Positions 16,858-26,997 of a DNA stretch of 64,000 nt are shown one piece after another. Position 1 is the first letter of the stretch, and every line of letters starts with the position of its first letter. Where the stretch lies: positions 1-64,000 of the forward strand of contig JAHDRW010000014.1 in the NCBI GenBank assembly GCA_018433085.1, given 5' to 3'. The translations under genes were made by a program, and so were the position numbers. This stretch comes from Deltaproteobacteria bacterium. GTDB lineage: Bacteria > Desulfobacterota > Desulfomonilia > UBA1062. The notes under the pieces were generated by a model. It worked only from the letters and a program-made list of their open reading frames with translations. It did not search any database and was not told the origin of the DNA.

Positions 16858-18231
16858 TTACTCCTCTGCGTGTCTCCGCCTCCGGTAACGGAAGGTGTGG
16901 TGGTTCATGTTCAGGAGCCTGGCGGCCTCGCTCTCGTTACCACCGGAGAGCTTGAGGGCCTGCTCGAGATAATGACGCTCGAACGCGCGCTTCAGTGCAG
17001 GGAAATCCACGCCGCCGGCGGGAACGGGGGGGAGGCGGAGTTCAGGGGAGGAGGTTCCTGTACATGCCGGCAAGCCCAGATCACCGGGCAGAAGCTCCGG
17101 CCCCCGGCCGGTGAGGACCGCGCGCTCCACGAGGTTTTTCAGCTCCCGGACGTTCCCGGTCCAGCGATGGGCAAGCAGGGCCTTCTCAGCCTCCGGGGAG
17201 ATCCCGGTGAAATCCCTGCCGAACTTATGGTTGAACTCCACGAAAAAGTGCCGGACCAGGGGGAGGATATCCTCCTTGCGCTCGTTGAGGGAGGGAACCG
17301 TGACCGTGACCACGCCCAGGCGGAAATAGAGGTCGCGGCGGAAAAGACCCTGCTCCATCAGGTCGGAGAGATCCTTGTTGGTTGCGGAAACGATCCGGGT
17401 CTTCACCTGCTGCCTTTTTGTGGAGCCCAGGCGGTAGAACCCGCCCCCTTCCAGAAACCGCATGAGCTTGGCCTGGGCTTCCATGCTCAGGTCGCCCACC
17501 TCGTCGAGGAACAGGGTGCCATCCCGGGCGTCTTCGATGAGACCCCGCTTGCCTGCGGGGCTGGCGCCGCTGAATGCGCCCCGCTCATAGCCGAAGAGCT
17601 CGCTCTCGACGAGGTCCCTGGGGATGGCGGCGCAGTTCACCGTGACCAGCGGCCCCAGGAAATTGGGGCTCTGGTAGTGGATGGCGCCCGCGATGAGCTC
17701 CTTGCCCGTGCCGGTCTCGCTGAGGATGAGCACCGGGGTGTCCGGGCTTTTGGCCACGCGGAAGATGAACTCCATGATGTCCTGAATGGCGTTGCTCTCG
17801 GCAATGAAGCAGGGGAGGTTTTCCCGGAGATACCGCTGCTGGAGCTGCCGGACCTCTTTCCGGAGCCTGACGGACTCCAGGGCGTGGGCAATGGACATCT
17901 CCAGCGAGTCCATGAGGATGGGCTTGATCACGTAGTCGTAGGCACCGAGCTTCATTGCCTGGATCACGGTCTGTGCATCCTCGTAGGCCGTGATCATGAT
18001 CACCAGGACATCGGGATGGGTCCGGCGTATCTCCTGAAGCGCGCCGATCCCGTCCATGCCCGGCAGCCCGATATCCAGCAGGATCAGGTCCGGCGGATCT
18101 TCGTGCAGGCAGGAAAGGGCCTCCTCCGCCGTGGCGAAGGGCAGCACCCGGTAGACAGGCGCGAGGCTCAGGGAGATCCCGTCTAGGATGCTCTGCTCGT
18201 CGTCGATGACAAAAATCGTGGAGGAGATCAC
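16858..18231 (-). CDS. NtrC-type sigma-54 response regulator with GAFSGA loop
   Basis: A 457-residue protein. It starts at GTG 18231, which overlaps the kinase stop in a GTGA junction and has GGAGG nine bases upstream. Order: receiver domain (acid pair D10-D11, phosphoacceptor D53 in LILLDIGLPG), AAA+ sigma-54 interaction domain (Walker A S-E-T-G-T-G-K-E, Walker B G-T-L-F-L-D-E-V), and a Fis-type helix-turn-helix at the C-terminus (L-K-L-S-G-G-N-E-S-E-A-A-R-L-L). The sigma-54 contact loop reads E-R-G-A-F-S-G-A rather than the usual GAFTGA. It is co-transcribed with the upstream kinase. The three stress-type genes just downstream on the same strand are plausible targets, though I found no clear -24/-12 site there. 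Confidence 0.92.
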   Translation of the reverse strand: MISSTIFVIDDEQSILDGISLSLAPVYRVLPFATAEEALSCLHEDPPDLILLDIGLPGMDGIGALQEIRRTHPDVLVIMITAYEDAQTVIQAMKLGAYDYVIKPILMDSLEMSIAHALESVRLRKEVRQLQQRYLRENLPCFIAESNAIQDIMEFIFRVAKSPDTPVLILSETGTGKELIAGAIHYQSPNFLGPLVTVNCAAIPRDLVESELFGYERGAFSGASPAGKRGLIEDARDGTLFLDEVGDLSMEAQAKLMRFLEGGGFYRLGSTKRQQVKTRIVSATNKDLSDLMEQGLFRRDLYFRLGVVTVTVPSLNERKEDILPLVRHFFVEFNHKFGRDFTGISPEAEKALLAHRWTGNVRELKNLVERAVLTGRGPELLPGDLGLPACTGTSSPELRLPPVPAGGVDFPALKRAFERHYLEQALKLSGGNESEAARLLNMNHHTFRYRRRRHAEE

Positions 18232-19379
18232 GGCCGGCCGCCTCCATGCCTCACGGGGATGCGGACGATGAACTCGGCCCCGCCCAGACGGCTCGCGCTC
18301 ACCTCCAGCCTGCCTCCGTGATCCGTGATGATCCGGTGGCTCAGGCACAGGCCGATGCCGGTGTTTCCCGCCTTGGTGGTGAAGAAGGGGTCGAAGATTC
18401 GGTCTCTGCGGGCAGGCGGGATACCGGGTCCCGAGTCGCCCACCCTGATAACGATGCTGCCCCTGCCGGACGACGCGCGGATCTCGATCTTTTTTTCCCG
18501 AGGTGTGTCTTTCACGGCCTCGACCGCATTGGTGATGAGATTGAGCATCACCTGCTCGATGAGTTGAGGGTCGGCAAGGCACCGGGGGAGATCGCCGGGG
18601 ATGTCGGATTCCACCTCGATGCCTGACTTGCGCAGCGTCACGGACGACAGGGAGAGGGCCTCTTCCACGGGCCTGCGGATGTCGATGGATGAGAACCTCG
18701 GCTCTCCGGGGCGGGAGAAGTCCATGACCCGCTTGATGACGGCATCGATCCTGCGCGAGGCATCGAGCATCTTGCCGATGACGGCAAAGGCCTCTGCCGT
18801 TTCCCTGCCTTCGGCGAGGATCTTCTTCATCGAATGGAGGTAGATGGTGATGCCGGACAGGGGGTTTCTGATTTCGTGGGCGATGCCCGTGGCCACGCGG
18901 CCCAGGGAGGTCATGCGGTCCTGCATGATGAGCACGTGCTCGAGCTCCCTGGCCATGGTGACGTCCATCATGTTGAGCAGTATGGCATCCCGGCCCTCGT
19001 GCTCGATCAGGCTCGCCCTGCAGTGGAGCCACCGGATGTCGGAGTTCTCCCGCATGGACCCTCGGGGGAAGAACCTCACCACCCTGCCCGGATGCTCGAC
19101 CCTGCCTGCAAGGAGTTCTGCATGGAGGACCTCGACCGCCGGGATGTCGTCGGGATGGATATGGTCGTACAACGATGCGGAGCCGTTTTCGGAGAGCGGT
19201 CCGAACAGTCGCTGCTGCTCGGGATTGCGGTAGACCACCCTCCCGTCCTGGATGATCGAGATGCCTGTCAGCGAATGCTCCACCAGATCACGGAAGTGCC
19301 GTTCGCTCTTTCTCAGGGCATCCCGTGCCTTCCTGATCGGGGACTTTCCCTGCTGGTAGACCGGTTTCTTTCGTGCCAT
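18228..19379 (-). CDS. PAS histidine kinase, partner of the NtrC-type regulator
   Basis: A 383-residue soluble kinase. ATG 19379 is preferred (AAGGCGG just upstream); a TTG at 19409 is an alternative. It has one PAS domain (about 28-145), then HisKA with H168 in GIAHEIRNPLSG and a GHKL ATPase domain (N-box with N-L-I-T-N-A-V-E-A, D-S-G-P-G-I-P, F-F-T-T-K-A-G-N-T-G-I-G-L). It has no transmembrane segment, so it senses an intracellular signal. The stop codon overlaps the start of the response regulator by four bases, so the two form a cognate pair. Confidence 0.88.
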   Translation of the reverse strand: MARKKPVYQQGKSPIRKARDALRKSERHFRDLVEHSLTGISIIQDGRVVYRNPEQQRLFGPLSENGSASLYDHIHPDDIPAVEVLHAELLAGRVEHPGRVVRFFPRGSMRENSDIRWLHCRASLIEHEGRDAILLNMMDVTMARELEHVLIMQDRMTSLGRVATGIAHEIRNPLSGITIYLHSMKKILAEGRETAEAFAVIGKMLDASRRIDAVIKRVMDFSRPGEPRFSSIDIRRPVEEALSLSSVTLRKSGIEVESDIPGDLPRCLADPQLIEQVMLNLITNAVEAVKDTPREKKIEIRASSGRGSIVIRVGDSGPGIPPARRDRIFDPFFTTKAGNTGIGLCLSHRIITDHGGRLEVSASRLGGAEFIVRIPVRHGGGRP

Positions 19380-19636
19380 GGACCGCCTTGTCTCGAAGAG
19401 GTTTCCCAAAAAAACTCCCGTGCCGCTGCGCCATGCGGAAGACCACGCCCGATAATGTCATTCTAAGACGGGAAGGGAGAAATGGCAAGCAGAGATGCGC
19501 CTTGATAGCCGACGTGCATAAGGGGGGGGCGCGAACAGGCCGTTCTCCTCTCGCGGCTGCGGTAAGGATTTCTGTAATAGTCAAGGGCGATCACTCCGAT
19601 GAGGATATCGAGAATCTCCTGCGTCGACCGCCGGGA

Positions 19637-21220
19637 CTACCGCACCGTTACGGGAGTGAGCCTCTCGTCCCGGGTGCCGTCGCCGAGCTGGCCGCAGGCG
19701 TTGGTCCCCCATGCCCACAGCGAACCGTCGTCCTGAAGCGCGAGGGTATAATACTTGCCGGCGGTCACGGCAACCCAGTTCCTCGAGGCGCCCACCTGTC
19801 GGGGGGAGTGCCTCTCGTCCCGGGTGCCGTCGCCGAGCTGCCCGGCATTGTTCGATCCCCAGGTCCACAGCGTGCCGTCTTCCTTGATGGCGGCTGAGTG
19901 GTCCCAGCCCGCGGCGACCGACTCCCAGCCGGTGTCGCTGCCTGCCCTCACCGGAACGTTCCTCGAGATTCGGGTGCCGTCGCCGAGCTGGCCGTGCCAG
20001 TTGTAGCCCCAGCCCCATAAGCTGCCGTCCGACCTGATCGCGAGGCTGTAATGGATACCGTTGGATATGGCGATCCAATCGGCGTCCGGCTCCAGCGGCA
20101 CCGGGGCACTCAGGGGAAAATCATCTTCAGGGTCTCCCCCTGTTCCGTCGCCGACCTGTCCATGGTTGTTGCATCCCCAGGCCCACAGAGAGCCGTCCGT
20201 CCTGATGGCCGTGACGTGGTCCTTGCCTGCAGCCACGATGTCCCAATCGTCATCGGTCCCCACCTGCACGGGGACCAGACTGTCATGATCGGTCGTGTGG
20301 TCTCCCCCTGTTCCGTCGCCGAGCTGGCCGGATGCATTGCGCCCCCATGCCCAGAGCGTCCCGCCGGTCTTGACGGCCACGGTGAAGCTGTGCACCAGCC
20401 CGGTGTCCGGATAGCTCCAGTCATGATCGCTCCCGACCTGTATGGGGAAGACGTTCAGGCCGGTTGTCCCGTCTCCCGGAGTTCCTCTGCCCCAGGCCCA
20501 GAGCGTGCCGTTGTCCCGGATGGCCAGGGAGGAAAGCTGTCCGGCGGTCACGGCGGCCCAGTCGGCGCCTTGTCCCACCCGGACGGGGGCGCTGCGGTCG
20601 AATGCGTGGGTGCCGTCTCCGCCCTCCCCGTTGCCGAGCTGGCCGGATGCGTTGCATCCCCAGGCCCAGAGCGTCCCGTCCGTCTTGACGGCCAGGACAT
20701 GGGATTCGCCCGCGGCCGCAGCGGCCCATTTCGATTGAGCGGACGAGGCCGTCTGCCCCATGGTGGTGAATTTCCAGGTGTAGTCCGAGGCAAGCGGAAT
20801 GCCCGCAGTGTCCTTCACACCGGTGGTCACCCTGGCGGTATACACGGCGCTCTGAGACAGGGGATGCTCAGGGGTGAAGACCACCCGGTCCTCCGAACAG
20901 GTTGCCTTCCCGGGAATGGCCGCGTTTCCCGAGTGAAGGAAAATGGTCGAAAGGGACACGGTTCCCGGCTCGATATCCTCGTTGAACGCAATCTCGATGG
21001 CGGTATCCGTGGGCACGTCCACGGCGCCGTTTTCCGGAATCGTCGAGGTGACGGACAGCGCGGACTCCCCGGTACCGCTCCCGCCACCTCCCGACGATCC
21101 GCCTGCCGCCTCCGGACTGTCGCCCCCGCTGCCGCCGCCGCAGCCGGGCAGGACTGCCACGAATATGATCATGAGCAGTGCAAGGTATAGAGTGTATCGA
21201 TTGATTCTGACATGGCGCAT
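19637..21220 (-). CDS. RCC1-repeat beta-propeller lipoprotein with SbsA/Big_5-like domain
   Basis: A 527-residue protein at ATG 21220 with GGAGGTGAGCTC upstream. The signal peptide ends in L-P-G-C (C27), a lipobox, followed by a Gly/Ser-rich linker. Residues of about 55-150 look like the Ig-like SbsA/Big_5 domain (T-S-T-I-P-E-N-G-A-V-D-V, A-I-E-I-A-F-N-E-D-I, Y-T-W-K-F-T-T). The rest holds seven RCC1-type repeats, each with a core like D-G-T-L-W-A-W-G and G-Q-L-G-D-G-T, enough for one seven-bladed propeller. It is expected at the cell surface or in the outer membrane. The ligand is unknown. The DNA under the repeats is itself repetitive, which permits repeat-number variation. Confidence 0.85.
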   Translation of the reverse strand: MRHVRINRYTLYLALLMIIFVAVLPGCGGGSGGDSPEAAGGSSGGGGSGTGESALSVTSTIPENGAVDVPTDTAIEIAFNEDIEPGTVSLSTIFLHSGNAAIPGKATCSEDRVVFTPEHPLSQSAVYTARVTTGVKDTAGIPLASDYTWKFTTMGQTASSAQSKWAAAAAGESHVLAVKTDGTLWAWGCNASGQLGNGEGGDGTHAFDRSAPVRVGQGADWAAVTAGQLSSLAIRDNGTLWAWGRGTPGDGTTGLNVFPIQVGSDHDWSYPDTGLVHSFTVAVKTGGTLWAWGRNASGQLGDGTGGDHTTDHDSLVPVQVGTDDDWDIVAAGKDHVTAIRTDGSLWAWGCNNHGQVGDGTGGDPEDDFPLSAPVPLEPDADWIAISNGIHYSLAIRSDGSLWGWGYNWHGQLGDGTRISRNVPVRAGSDTGWESVAAGWDHSAAIKEDGTLWTWGSNNAGQLGDGTRDERHSPRQVGASRNWVAVTAGKYYTLALQDDGSLWAWGTNACGQLGDGTRDERLTPVTVR

Positions 21221-21441
21221 GAGCTCACCTCCTATTACAGAAACGTACTATAATGTCATAGATATAATCGTATACAGGAATCTAAAGCCCTGTTCAGCGG
21301 TTTACAGGCCCTATTTTCCCCTTCCCTTTTTCCGTAGATTTCGGTAACACTTCCTCTTTCTTACCAGGCGCAATAATGCTGGAATATTTCCAGGGCCGGT
21401 GCTAAGAAGGGGAACAGTTCACACAAGAAGAAGGTACAGCC
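21221..21441. promoter_or_regulatory. Divergent promoter region of the RCC1 gene and arg-lys operon
   Basis: A short AT-rich stretch lies here with two TATAAT hexamers in tandem (21249-21254 and 21263-21268). No good -35 is visible at standard spacing, and I see no ARG-box-like palindrome. The arg operon promoter must lie here or further back, but I cannot point to it with confidence. Confidence 0.3.
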
Positions 21442-22323
21442 ATGGAGCAAGCGATAAGCAGGGCAAAGGTGCTCATGGAGGCACTGCCCTATATCAGGGA
21501 TTTCCGGGGAAAGAAGATCGTGGTCAAGTACGGGGGCCATGCCATGGTGAACCCCGAGCTGAAAAACCTCTTTGCAAAGCAGATCGTACTCTTTCATCTC
21601 GTGGGCATCCAGGTGGTGGTGGTCCACGGGGGCGGCCCCCAGATCAACCGGACGCTTGACAGCATGGGCATCGAGTCGAGCTTTATCGACGGCAAGCGCA
21701 TCACCGACGCCCGCACCATGGACGTTGTGGAGATGGTGCTCGCGGGCGGCATCAACAAGGAGATCGTTCAGCTCATCAACGCCGCCGGCGGCAGGGCCGT
21801 CGGGCTCTCCGGCAAGGACGGCGGTCTTATCCGGGCCCGGAAGCTCCTCTTTTCCCGCAAGGACGTCTCGGGCAATCTCACCGACGTGGACATGGGCCAC
21901 GTGGGCGAGGTGACCGCGGTCAACACCGACATCATCGACGCGGTGGAAAAGGCGGGCTTCATCGCGGTCATCGCACCCTCGGGAGTGGGCGACGACGGGC
22001 TCACATACAACATCAACGCAGATACCGTTGCCGCGGAGATAGCCCGGCAGCTCAAGGTGGAGAAGCTCATCATCCTCACCGACGAGCAGGGGGTTCTGGA
22101 CGCCGGAGGGAAGCTCGTCTCCAGCGTGAAGTACTCCCAGATCCACAAGCTCATATCCACGGGCGTGGTGACAGGCGGGATGATCCCCAAGCTGGAGTGC
22201 TGCATGCGGGCGCTCGAGGGAGGGGTGACCAAGGCCCATATCATCGACGGCCGGGTCCCGTATTCCATTCTTCTGGAGCTGTTCACCGACTCGGGCATCG
22301 GCACCCAGATCGTCAAGGAGTAA
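21442..22323 (+). CDS. argB: Acetylglutamate kinase
   Basis: A 293-residue protein at ATG 21442 (AGAAGG seven bases upstream). It carries the amino-acid-kinase marks K-Y-G-G-H-A-M, V-V-V-H-G-G-G-P-Q-I-N, A-G-G-I-N-K-E-I, N-I-N-A-D-T-V-A-A-E-I-A and T-G-G-M-I-P-K. The length is that of the hexameric, arginine-inhibited enzymes; the roughly 20-residue N-terminal extension (V-L-M-E-A-L-P-Y-I-R) is the helix that links dimers in that group. It phosphorylates N-acetylglutamate in arginine synthesis. First gene of the arginine-lysine operon. Confidence 0.97.
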   Translation: MEQAISRAKVLMEALPYIRDFRGKKIVVKYGGHAMVNPELKNLFAKQIVLFHLVGIQVVVVHGGGPQINRTLDSMGIESSFIDGKRITDARTMDVVEMVLAGGINKEIVQLINAAGGRAVGLSGKDGGLIRARKLLFSRKDVSGNLTDVDMGHVGEVTAVNTDIIDAVEKAGFIAVIAPSGVGDDGLTYNINADTVAAEIARQLKVEKLIILTDEQGVLDAGGKLVSSVKYSQIHKLISTGVVTGGMIPKLECCMRALEGGVTKAHIIDGRVPYSILLELFTDSGIGTQIVKE

Positions 22324-22329
22324 AATACC

Positions 22330-23493
22330 ATGAAGCATGTCATGAACACCTATTCCCGGCTGCCCGTAACCCTGGTAAGGGGCAGGGGCTGCCGGGTGTG
22401 GGACGACCGGGGGGACTCCTATCTGGACATGGTGGCGGGGATTGCGGTGTGCAACCTCGGCCATGCCCATCCCCAGGTGGCCCAGGCACTGAAGAAACAG
22501 GCGGACGAGCTGTTCCACTGCTCGAACCTCTACCGTATTCCCCTGCAGGACGCCGTGGCGCGGATGATCTCGGAAAACAGCTTCGAGTCCCGGGTGTTTT
22601 TTTCCAACTCCGGCGCCGAGGCGAACGAGGGGGCCATCAAGCTGGTGAGGCGCTACTGCAACACCTGCTCGAGCCGTGGGCCGGGCATTGTCACCTTCTC
22701 AGGATCGTTCCACGGAAGGACCCTGGCCACGCTCACCGCGACCGGACAGGAAAAGTTCAGGAAGGGCTTTGACCCGCTTCCCGAGGGTTTCAAGACCGTG
22801 GAGTTCGGAGACATGAATGCCCTGCGAGAGGCAGTAGACGACTCCATCGGCGCGGTCATGATCGAGCCCATCCAGGGCGAGGGGGGTGTCCGAATTCCGC
22901 CCGAAGGATATCTGACGGAAATACGCGAGTTCTGCGACGAGCTCGGCCTGCTGCTCGTCCTCGACGAGGTCCAGACCGGGATGGGCAGGACCGGCGAGCT
23001 CTTCGGCTACCTGCACGATGAGATCTGCCCCGATATCATGACCCTGGCCAAGGCCCTGGCAAACGGGTTTCCCGTGGGCGCGGTGGTGGCCCGGACGGAT
23101 ATCGCCGAGGCCTTCGATCCCGGGAGCCACGCATCCACCTTCGGGGGCAATCCCCTTGCCATGGCCGCGGCATCGGCCACGCTCGGCGTGATGCTCGAAC
23201 AGGATGTCCCGGGCCAGTGCCGACAGACGGGGGCATATCTGACGGACAGGCTCCAGGAACTCCGGAAACTCCACGGGGGCATAAAAGAAATCCGCGCCCG
23301 GGGGCTTATGATCGGCATTCAGTGCGATGCGGATATCTCCTCGCTCCCCAGGGAGGCACTCAAGGAGGGGATTATGCTCAACGTGATCCAGGGCAGCGTG
23401 CTCAGACTCGTCCCGCCGCTGATCATCACGCGCCAGGAGTGCGACGAGGCGGTGGAAAAGATCGATAAGCTGCTGAAAGAAAAGGGAGTGTAA
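22330..23493 (+). CDS. argD: Acetylornithine aminotransferase
   Basis: A 387-residue class III PLP aminotransferase. It shows F-F-S-N-S-G-A-E-A-N-E-G-A-I-K, F-H-G-R-T-L-A, L-V-L-D-E-V-Q-T-G-M-G-R-T-G (the aspartate that holds the pyridine ring), and the PLP lysine in L-A-K-A-L-A-N-G-F-P. It starts seven bases after argB, and its TAA stop shares one base with the argF ATG. It converts N-acetylglutamate semialdehyde to N-acetylornithine; a second role as succinyl-diaminopimelate aminotransferase, known for ArgD in other bacteria, would fit the lysine genes further down. Confidence 0.96.
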   Translation: MKHVMNTYSRLPVTLVRGRGCRVWDDRGDSYLDMVAGIAVCNLGHAHPQVAQALKKQADELFHCSNLYRIPLQDAVARMISENSFESRVFFSNSGAEANEGAIKLVRRYCNTCSSRGPGIVTFSGSFHGRTLATLTATGQEKFRKGFDPLPEGFKTVEFGDMNALREAVDDSIGAVMIEPIQGEGGVRIPPEGYLTEIREFCDELGLLLVLDEVQTGMGRTGELFGYLHDEICPDIMTLAKALANGFPVGAVVARTDIAEAFDPGSHASTFGGNPLAMAAASATLGVMLEQDVPGQCRQTGAYLTDRLQELRKLHGGIKEIRARGLMIGIQCDADISSLPREALKEGIMLNVIQGSVLRLVPPLIITRQECDEAVEKIDKLLKEKGV

Positions 23494-24413
23494 TGGAACA
23501 CAGGGATTTTCTCGCCATAACCGATTTGAGCCGCGAAGAGATACAGACGATATTCTCCCGGGCCCGTCTTCACCAGGAGAGCGGGCCGCAGGCGGTTCTC
23601 CCGGGAAGGTCGGTGGTGCTGCTCTTCGAGAAGGCATCCACCCGGACCCGCGTTTCGTTCGAGGTGGGCGTTGCCCGGATGGGGGGGCATCCCGTCGTGC
23701 TCACTCCAGCGGGCTCGCAGATAGCCAGGGGAGAGCCGCTTCAGGACACCGCGCGCGTCCTGTCGGGATACTGCGACTGCATCGTCATGCGCACCTTCGG
23801 GCACGAGCGCGTTCAGGAGATGGCCCACTGGGCGGATGTCCCGGTGATCAACGCCCTGACCGACCTGCTGCACCCCTGCCAGGTCCTTGCCGACTGCTTC
23901 ACGCTCCAGGGCCGGTTCGGGTCCCTGAAGGGGAAGAGGGTCGCCTGGATCGGGGACGGGAACAACATGGCCAACTCCTGGATCAACGCCGCGTCTCTCC
24001 TGGATTTCGAGCTGGCCCTGGCGTGCCCGGCCGGGTATGAGCCCGATGCGGGCGTCATGGACGCGGCCCGGGCGGGCGGGGCGAAGATCATCCTGGTCAG
24101 GGACCCGGCGGAGGCGGTGCAGGGAGCCCTGGCGGTCAACACCGACGTGTGGGCGAGCATGGGCCAGGAAGAGGAGGCCAGGCTGAGGATGGAGGCCTTC
24201 AGGGACTACGCGGTCACGAAATCGCTCATGGACCGGGCGGCCGGTGAGGCCGTGTTTATGCACTGTCTGCCGGCCCACCGGGGCGAAGAGGTCACGGAAG
24301 AGGTGCTGGAGAGCGGGCGGTCCATTATCTGGGAACAGGCGAAAAACAGGCTCTATGTCCAGGAGGCCGTCATGGCCTTCCTGCTGCAGCAACGAGAGGA
24401 GATGCATATATGA
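23493..24413 (+). CDS. argF: Ornithine carbamoyltransferase
   Basis: A 306-residue transcarbamylase with the carbamoyl-phosphate site S-T-R-T-R (in [10 protein letters not shown]), H-P-C-Q-V-L-A-D, and the ornithine-specific [11 protein letters not shown]. These last residues separate it from aspartate carbamoyltransferase and from acetylornithine carbamoyltransferase. It overlaps argD by one base and argG by four (ATGA). The product is citrulline. Confidence 0.97.
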   Translation: MEHRDFLAITDLSREEIQTIFSRARLHQESGPQAVLPGRSVVLLFEKASTRTRVSFEVGVARMGGHPVVLTPAGSQIARGEPLQDTARVLSGYCDCIVMRTFGHERVQEMAHWADVPVINALTDLLHPCQVLADCFTLQGRFGSLKGKRVAWIGDGNNMANSWINAASLLDFELALACPAGYEPDAGVMDAARAGGAKIILVRDPAEAVQGALAVNTDVWASMGQEEEARLRMEAFRDYAVTKSLMDRAAGEAVFMHCLPAHRGEEVTEEVLESGRSIIWEQAKNRLYVQEAVMAFLLQQREEMHI

Positions 24414-25612
24414 ACGCAAAGAAAGTCGTACTGGCATATTCGGGCGGGCTCGATACCTCGGTCATTCTCAAGTGGCTCCAGGACGAGTTCGGGTATGAGG
24501 TGATCTGCTACGCGGCGGACCTGGGTCAGGCCGAGGAGCTCACGGGCCTGGAAGAAAAGGCTATCAACACCGGGGCGTCCAAGATCTATATCGACGATCT
24601 CCGGGAGGAGTTCGTGCGCGAATACGTGTTCCCTGCGTACCGGGCCGACGTGGCGTACGAGGGCGTGTACCTCCTGGGCACCACCCTGGGCAGGCCGCTG
24701 ATCGCCAAGAAGATGATCGAGGTCGCAGCCCGTGAGGGCGCCGAAGCCGTGGCCCACGGAGCCACAGGCAAGGGAAACGACCAGGTGCGCTTCGAGCTCA
24801 CCTTCTGGGCGCTCAACCCCTCCATCAAGGTCATCGCGCCCTGGAAGATGGACGAATGGAGGCTAAGGTCCCGCGACAAGATGATCGACTATGCCAAGGC
24901 CAACAACATCCCCGTGCCGGTCTCCAAGAAAAAGCCCTACAGCATGGACCGCAACCTTCTGCACATCAGCTTCGAGGGGGGCGTTCTGGAAAACCTGTGG
25001 AACGAGCCGTCCGAGGACATGTTCGTGCTTTCGTGCTCGCCCGAGAACGCCCCTGACACTCCTACCAGCGCGGTCATCTCCTTCCAGGACGGCGACCCCG
25101 TGGCTGTGGACGGCGAGGAGCTGAGCCCGGCGAGCCTGCTGGCCAGGCTCAACGAGCTGGGGGGCAGAAACGGCATCGGCCGGATCGACATCGTGGAAAA
25201 CCGCTACGTGGGCATGAAGTCGCGAGGCGTCTACGAGACCCCGGGCGGCACCATCATGAAGATCGCGCACAGGGCCATCGAGCAGATCACCATGGACCGC
25301 GAGGTCATGCACCTGCGCGACGAGCTCATGCCGCGCTACGCGACCCTGGTCTACAACGGCTACTGGTTCGCCCCGGAGCGTGAGGCCCTGCAGGCGCTCA
25401 TCGATTATTCCCAGAAGGGGGTGACCGGAGACGTGCGCGTGAAGCTCTACAAGGGCAACTGCATGGTCACGGGCAGGAGGGCCGAGAAATCGCTCTACAA
25501 CCCCGAGGTCGCCACATTCGATGAGGACGAGGTCTATGACCAGAAGGACGCCGGCGGGTTCATCCGGCTCAACTCGCTGAGGCTTAAGATAAGGAACCAG
25601 TTGATGAAATGA
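24410..25612 (+). CDS. argG: Argininosuccinate synthase
   Basis: A 400-residue protein with the N-type ATP pyrophosphatase loop A-Y-S-G-G-L-D-T-S near the N-terminus, [13 protein letters not shown] and [11 protein letters not shown]. The length is that of the type 1 bacterial family. It joins citrulline and aspartate. Translationally coupled on both sides through four-base overlaps with argF and argH. Confidence 0.98.
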   Translation: MNAKKVVLAYSGGLDTSVILKWLQDEFGYEVICYAADLGQAEELTGLEEKAINTGASKIYIDDLREEFVREYVFPAYRADVAYEGVYLLGTTLGRPLIAKKMIEVAAREGAEAVAHGATGKGNDQVRFELTFWALNPSIKVIAPWKMDEWRLRSRDKMIDYAKANNIPVPVSKKKPYSMDRNLLHISFEGGVLENLWNEPSEDMFVLSCSPENAPDTPTSAVISFQDGDPVAVDGEELSPASLLARLNELGGRNGIGRIDIVENRYVGMKSRGVYETPGGTIMKIAHRAIEQITMDREVMHLRDELMPRYATLVYNGYWFAPEREALQALIDYSQKGVTGDVRVKLYKGNCMVTGRRAEKSLYNPEVATFDEDEVYDQKDAGGFIRLNSLRLKIRNQLMK

Positions 25613-26997
25613 AGAAGAAACCATGGTCAGGCAGGTTCAGCCAGGATACCAGCGGCCTGGTGGAGCGGTTCACCGAGTCGGTGAGCATTGACGGGTGTCT
25701 CTACGCCCAGGACATCGAGGGGAGCATCGCCCACGCGGAGATGCTCCGCGCCGCCGGTCTTCTGAGCGAGGACGAGGCCAGGGCCATCGCGAAGGGACTG
25801 AGCGGGATCGCCCGCGACATCGAGAGCGGGTCGTTCGTCTTCGACCCGGCCCTGGAAGACGTGCACATGAACATCGAGGTGGAGCTCACCAAAAGGATCG
25901 GCGAGGCAGGCAAGAAGCTGCACGCTGCACGGAGCCGCAACGACCAGGTGGCGACCGATTTGAGGCTCTACACCAGGGGCAGGCTGGGCGAGGTCCGCAC
26001 CCTGCTCGGAAGGTTCATGGCGACCCTCGTCGAGAAGGCCTCCGGCCACGTGGACACCATCATCCCGGGCATGACCCACCTGCAGCATGCCCAGCCCGTG
26101 TCCCTGGCCCACCACCTGCTCGCCTACTTCGAGATGTTCATGCGGGATTTCGACCGCGCGGGTGATGCCGTGAAAAGGCTCAATGTCTCTCCTTTAGGGA
26201 GCGCGGCCCTTGCGGGCACCCCGCACCCCATCGACCGGTTCATGACCGCGGCTGCCTTGCAGTTCGACGAGCCCGGGCGCAACTCCATCGACGGCGTGAG
26301 CGACCGGGACTTCGCGCTCGAGGCCGTGTTCTGCGCGTCCGTGATCATGATGCACCTGAGCCGGCTGGCCGAGGAGATCGTCATCTGGAACTCGCAGCCC
26401 TTTTCCTGGGTCGTGCTGCCCGACGCCTTCTGCACCGGGAGCTCCATCATGCCCCAGAAAAAGAACCCCGACGTGGCCGAGCTGGTGCGGGGGAAGACCG
26501 GCGGCGTCTACGGCAGCCTGGTGGCCCTGCTCACCATGATGAAGGCGTTGCCCCTGGCGTACAACCGCGACATGCAGGAGGACAAGCCGCCCGTGATGGA
26601 GAGCCTGGACACGGTGCTCCTCTGCCTGGAGGCCATGGACGGGCTCGTGCAGGGCCTGGAGATGAACCGGGAGGCGCTCGATGGGTCCCTGAAGGCAGGG
26701 TTCATCACCGCCACCGACGTGGCGGACTATCTGGTGGAGAAGGGCGTGCCCTTCCGGGAGGCCCACCGCATCACCGGAGAGATCGTATTGCACCTTTCCT
26801 CGCGGGGAAAGGCCTTCGACGATCTGGGTGCAGAGGATTTCAGGAAGTTCAGCCATGCCTTCGGACCCGACATCGTCTCCGTGATCAGGCCGGAGAGCTC
26901 GGTCGATCGCCGCAGGAGCTTCGGCGGCACGGCCCGGGCGAACGTGAAGGCCATGCTCGAAGACGCGCGCGCACGGGTGGAGAGCCTTGAAGTCTAG
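25609..26997 (+). CDS. argH: Argininosuccinate lyase
   Basis: A 462-residue member of the fumarase/aspartase superfamily, with the flexible signature loop [12 protein letters not shown] holding the catalytic serine, [10 protein letters not shown] and N-D-Q-V-A-T-D. It releases arginine and fumarate, the last step of arginine synthesis. It starts inside the argG stop (ATGA). Its own end is overlapped by 11 bases by the TTG start of a lipoprotein gene. Confidence 0.98.
   Translation: MKKKPWSGRFSQDTSGLVERFTESVSIDGCLYAQDIEGSIAHAEMLRAAGLLSEDEARAIAKGLSGIARDIESGSFVFDPALEDVHMNIEVELTKRIGEAGKKLHAARSRNDQVATDLRLYTRGRLGEVRTLLGRFMATLVEKASGHVDTIIPGMTHLQHAQPVSLAHHLLAYFEMFMRDFDRAGDAVKRLNVSPLGSAALAGTPHPIDRFMTAAALQFDEPGRNSIDGVSDRDFALEAVFCASVIMMHLSRLAEEIVIWNSQPFSWVVLPDAFCTGSSIMPQKKNPDVAELVRGKTGGVYGSLVALLTMMKALPLAYNRDMQEDKPPVMESLDTVLLCLEAMDGLVQGLEMNREALDGSLKAGFITATDVADYLVEKGVPFREAHRITGEIVLHLSSRGKAFDDLGAEDFRKFSHAFGPDIVSVIRPESSVDRRRSFGGTARANVKAMLEDARARVESLEV

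Noticed and set aside
18232-19032. N-terminal extension of the NtrC-type regulator
   Set aside because: The upstream part of that frame runs through the kinase gene in another frame and translates to R/H/G-rich nonsense; the receiver domain begins at GTG 18231.
19670-20650. Short direct DNA repeats suggesting a CRISPR or minisatellite array
   Set aside because: The repeats fall in one frame and encode RCC1 blades of about 50 residues; spacing and content are those of protein repeats, with no spacers or cas genes.
21249-21268. Two TATAAT hexamers as a certain argB promoter
   Set aside because: No acceptable -35 hexamer lies at 16-18 bases from either, so they are recorded only as a weak regulatory region.
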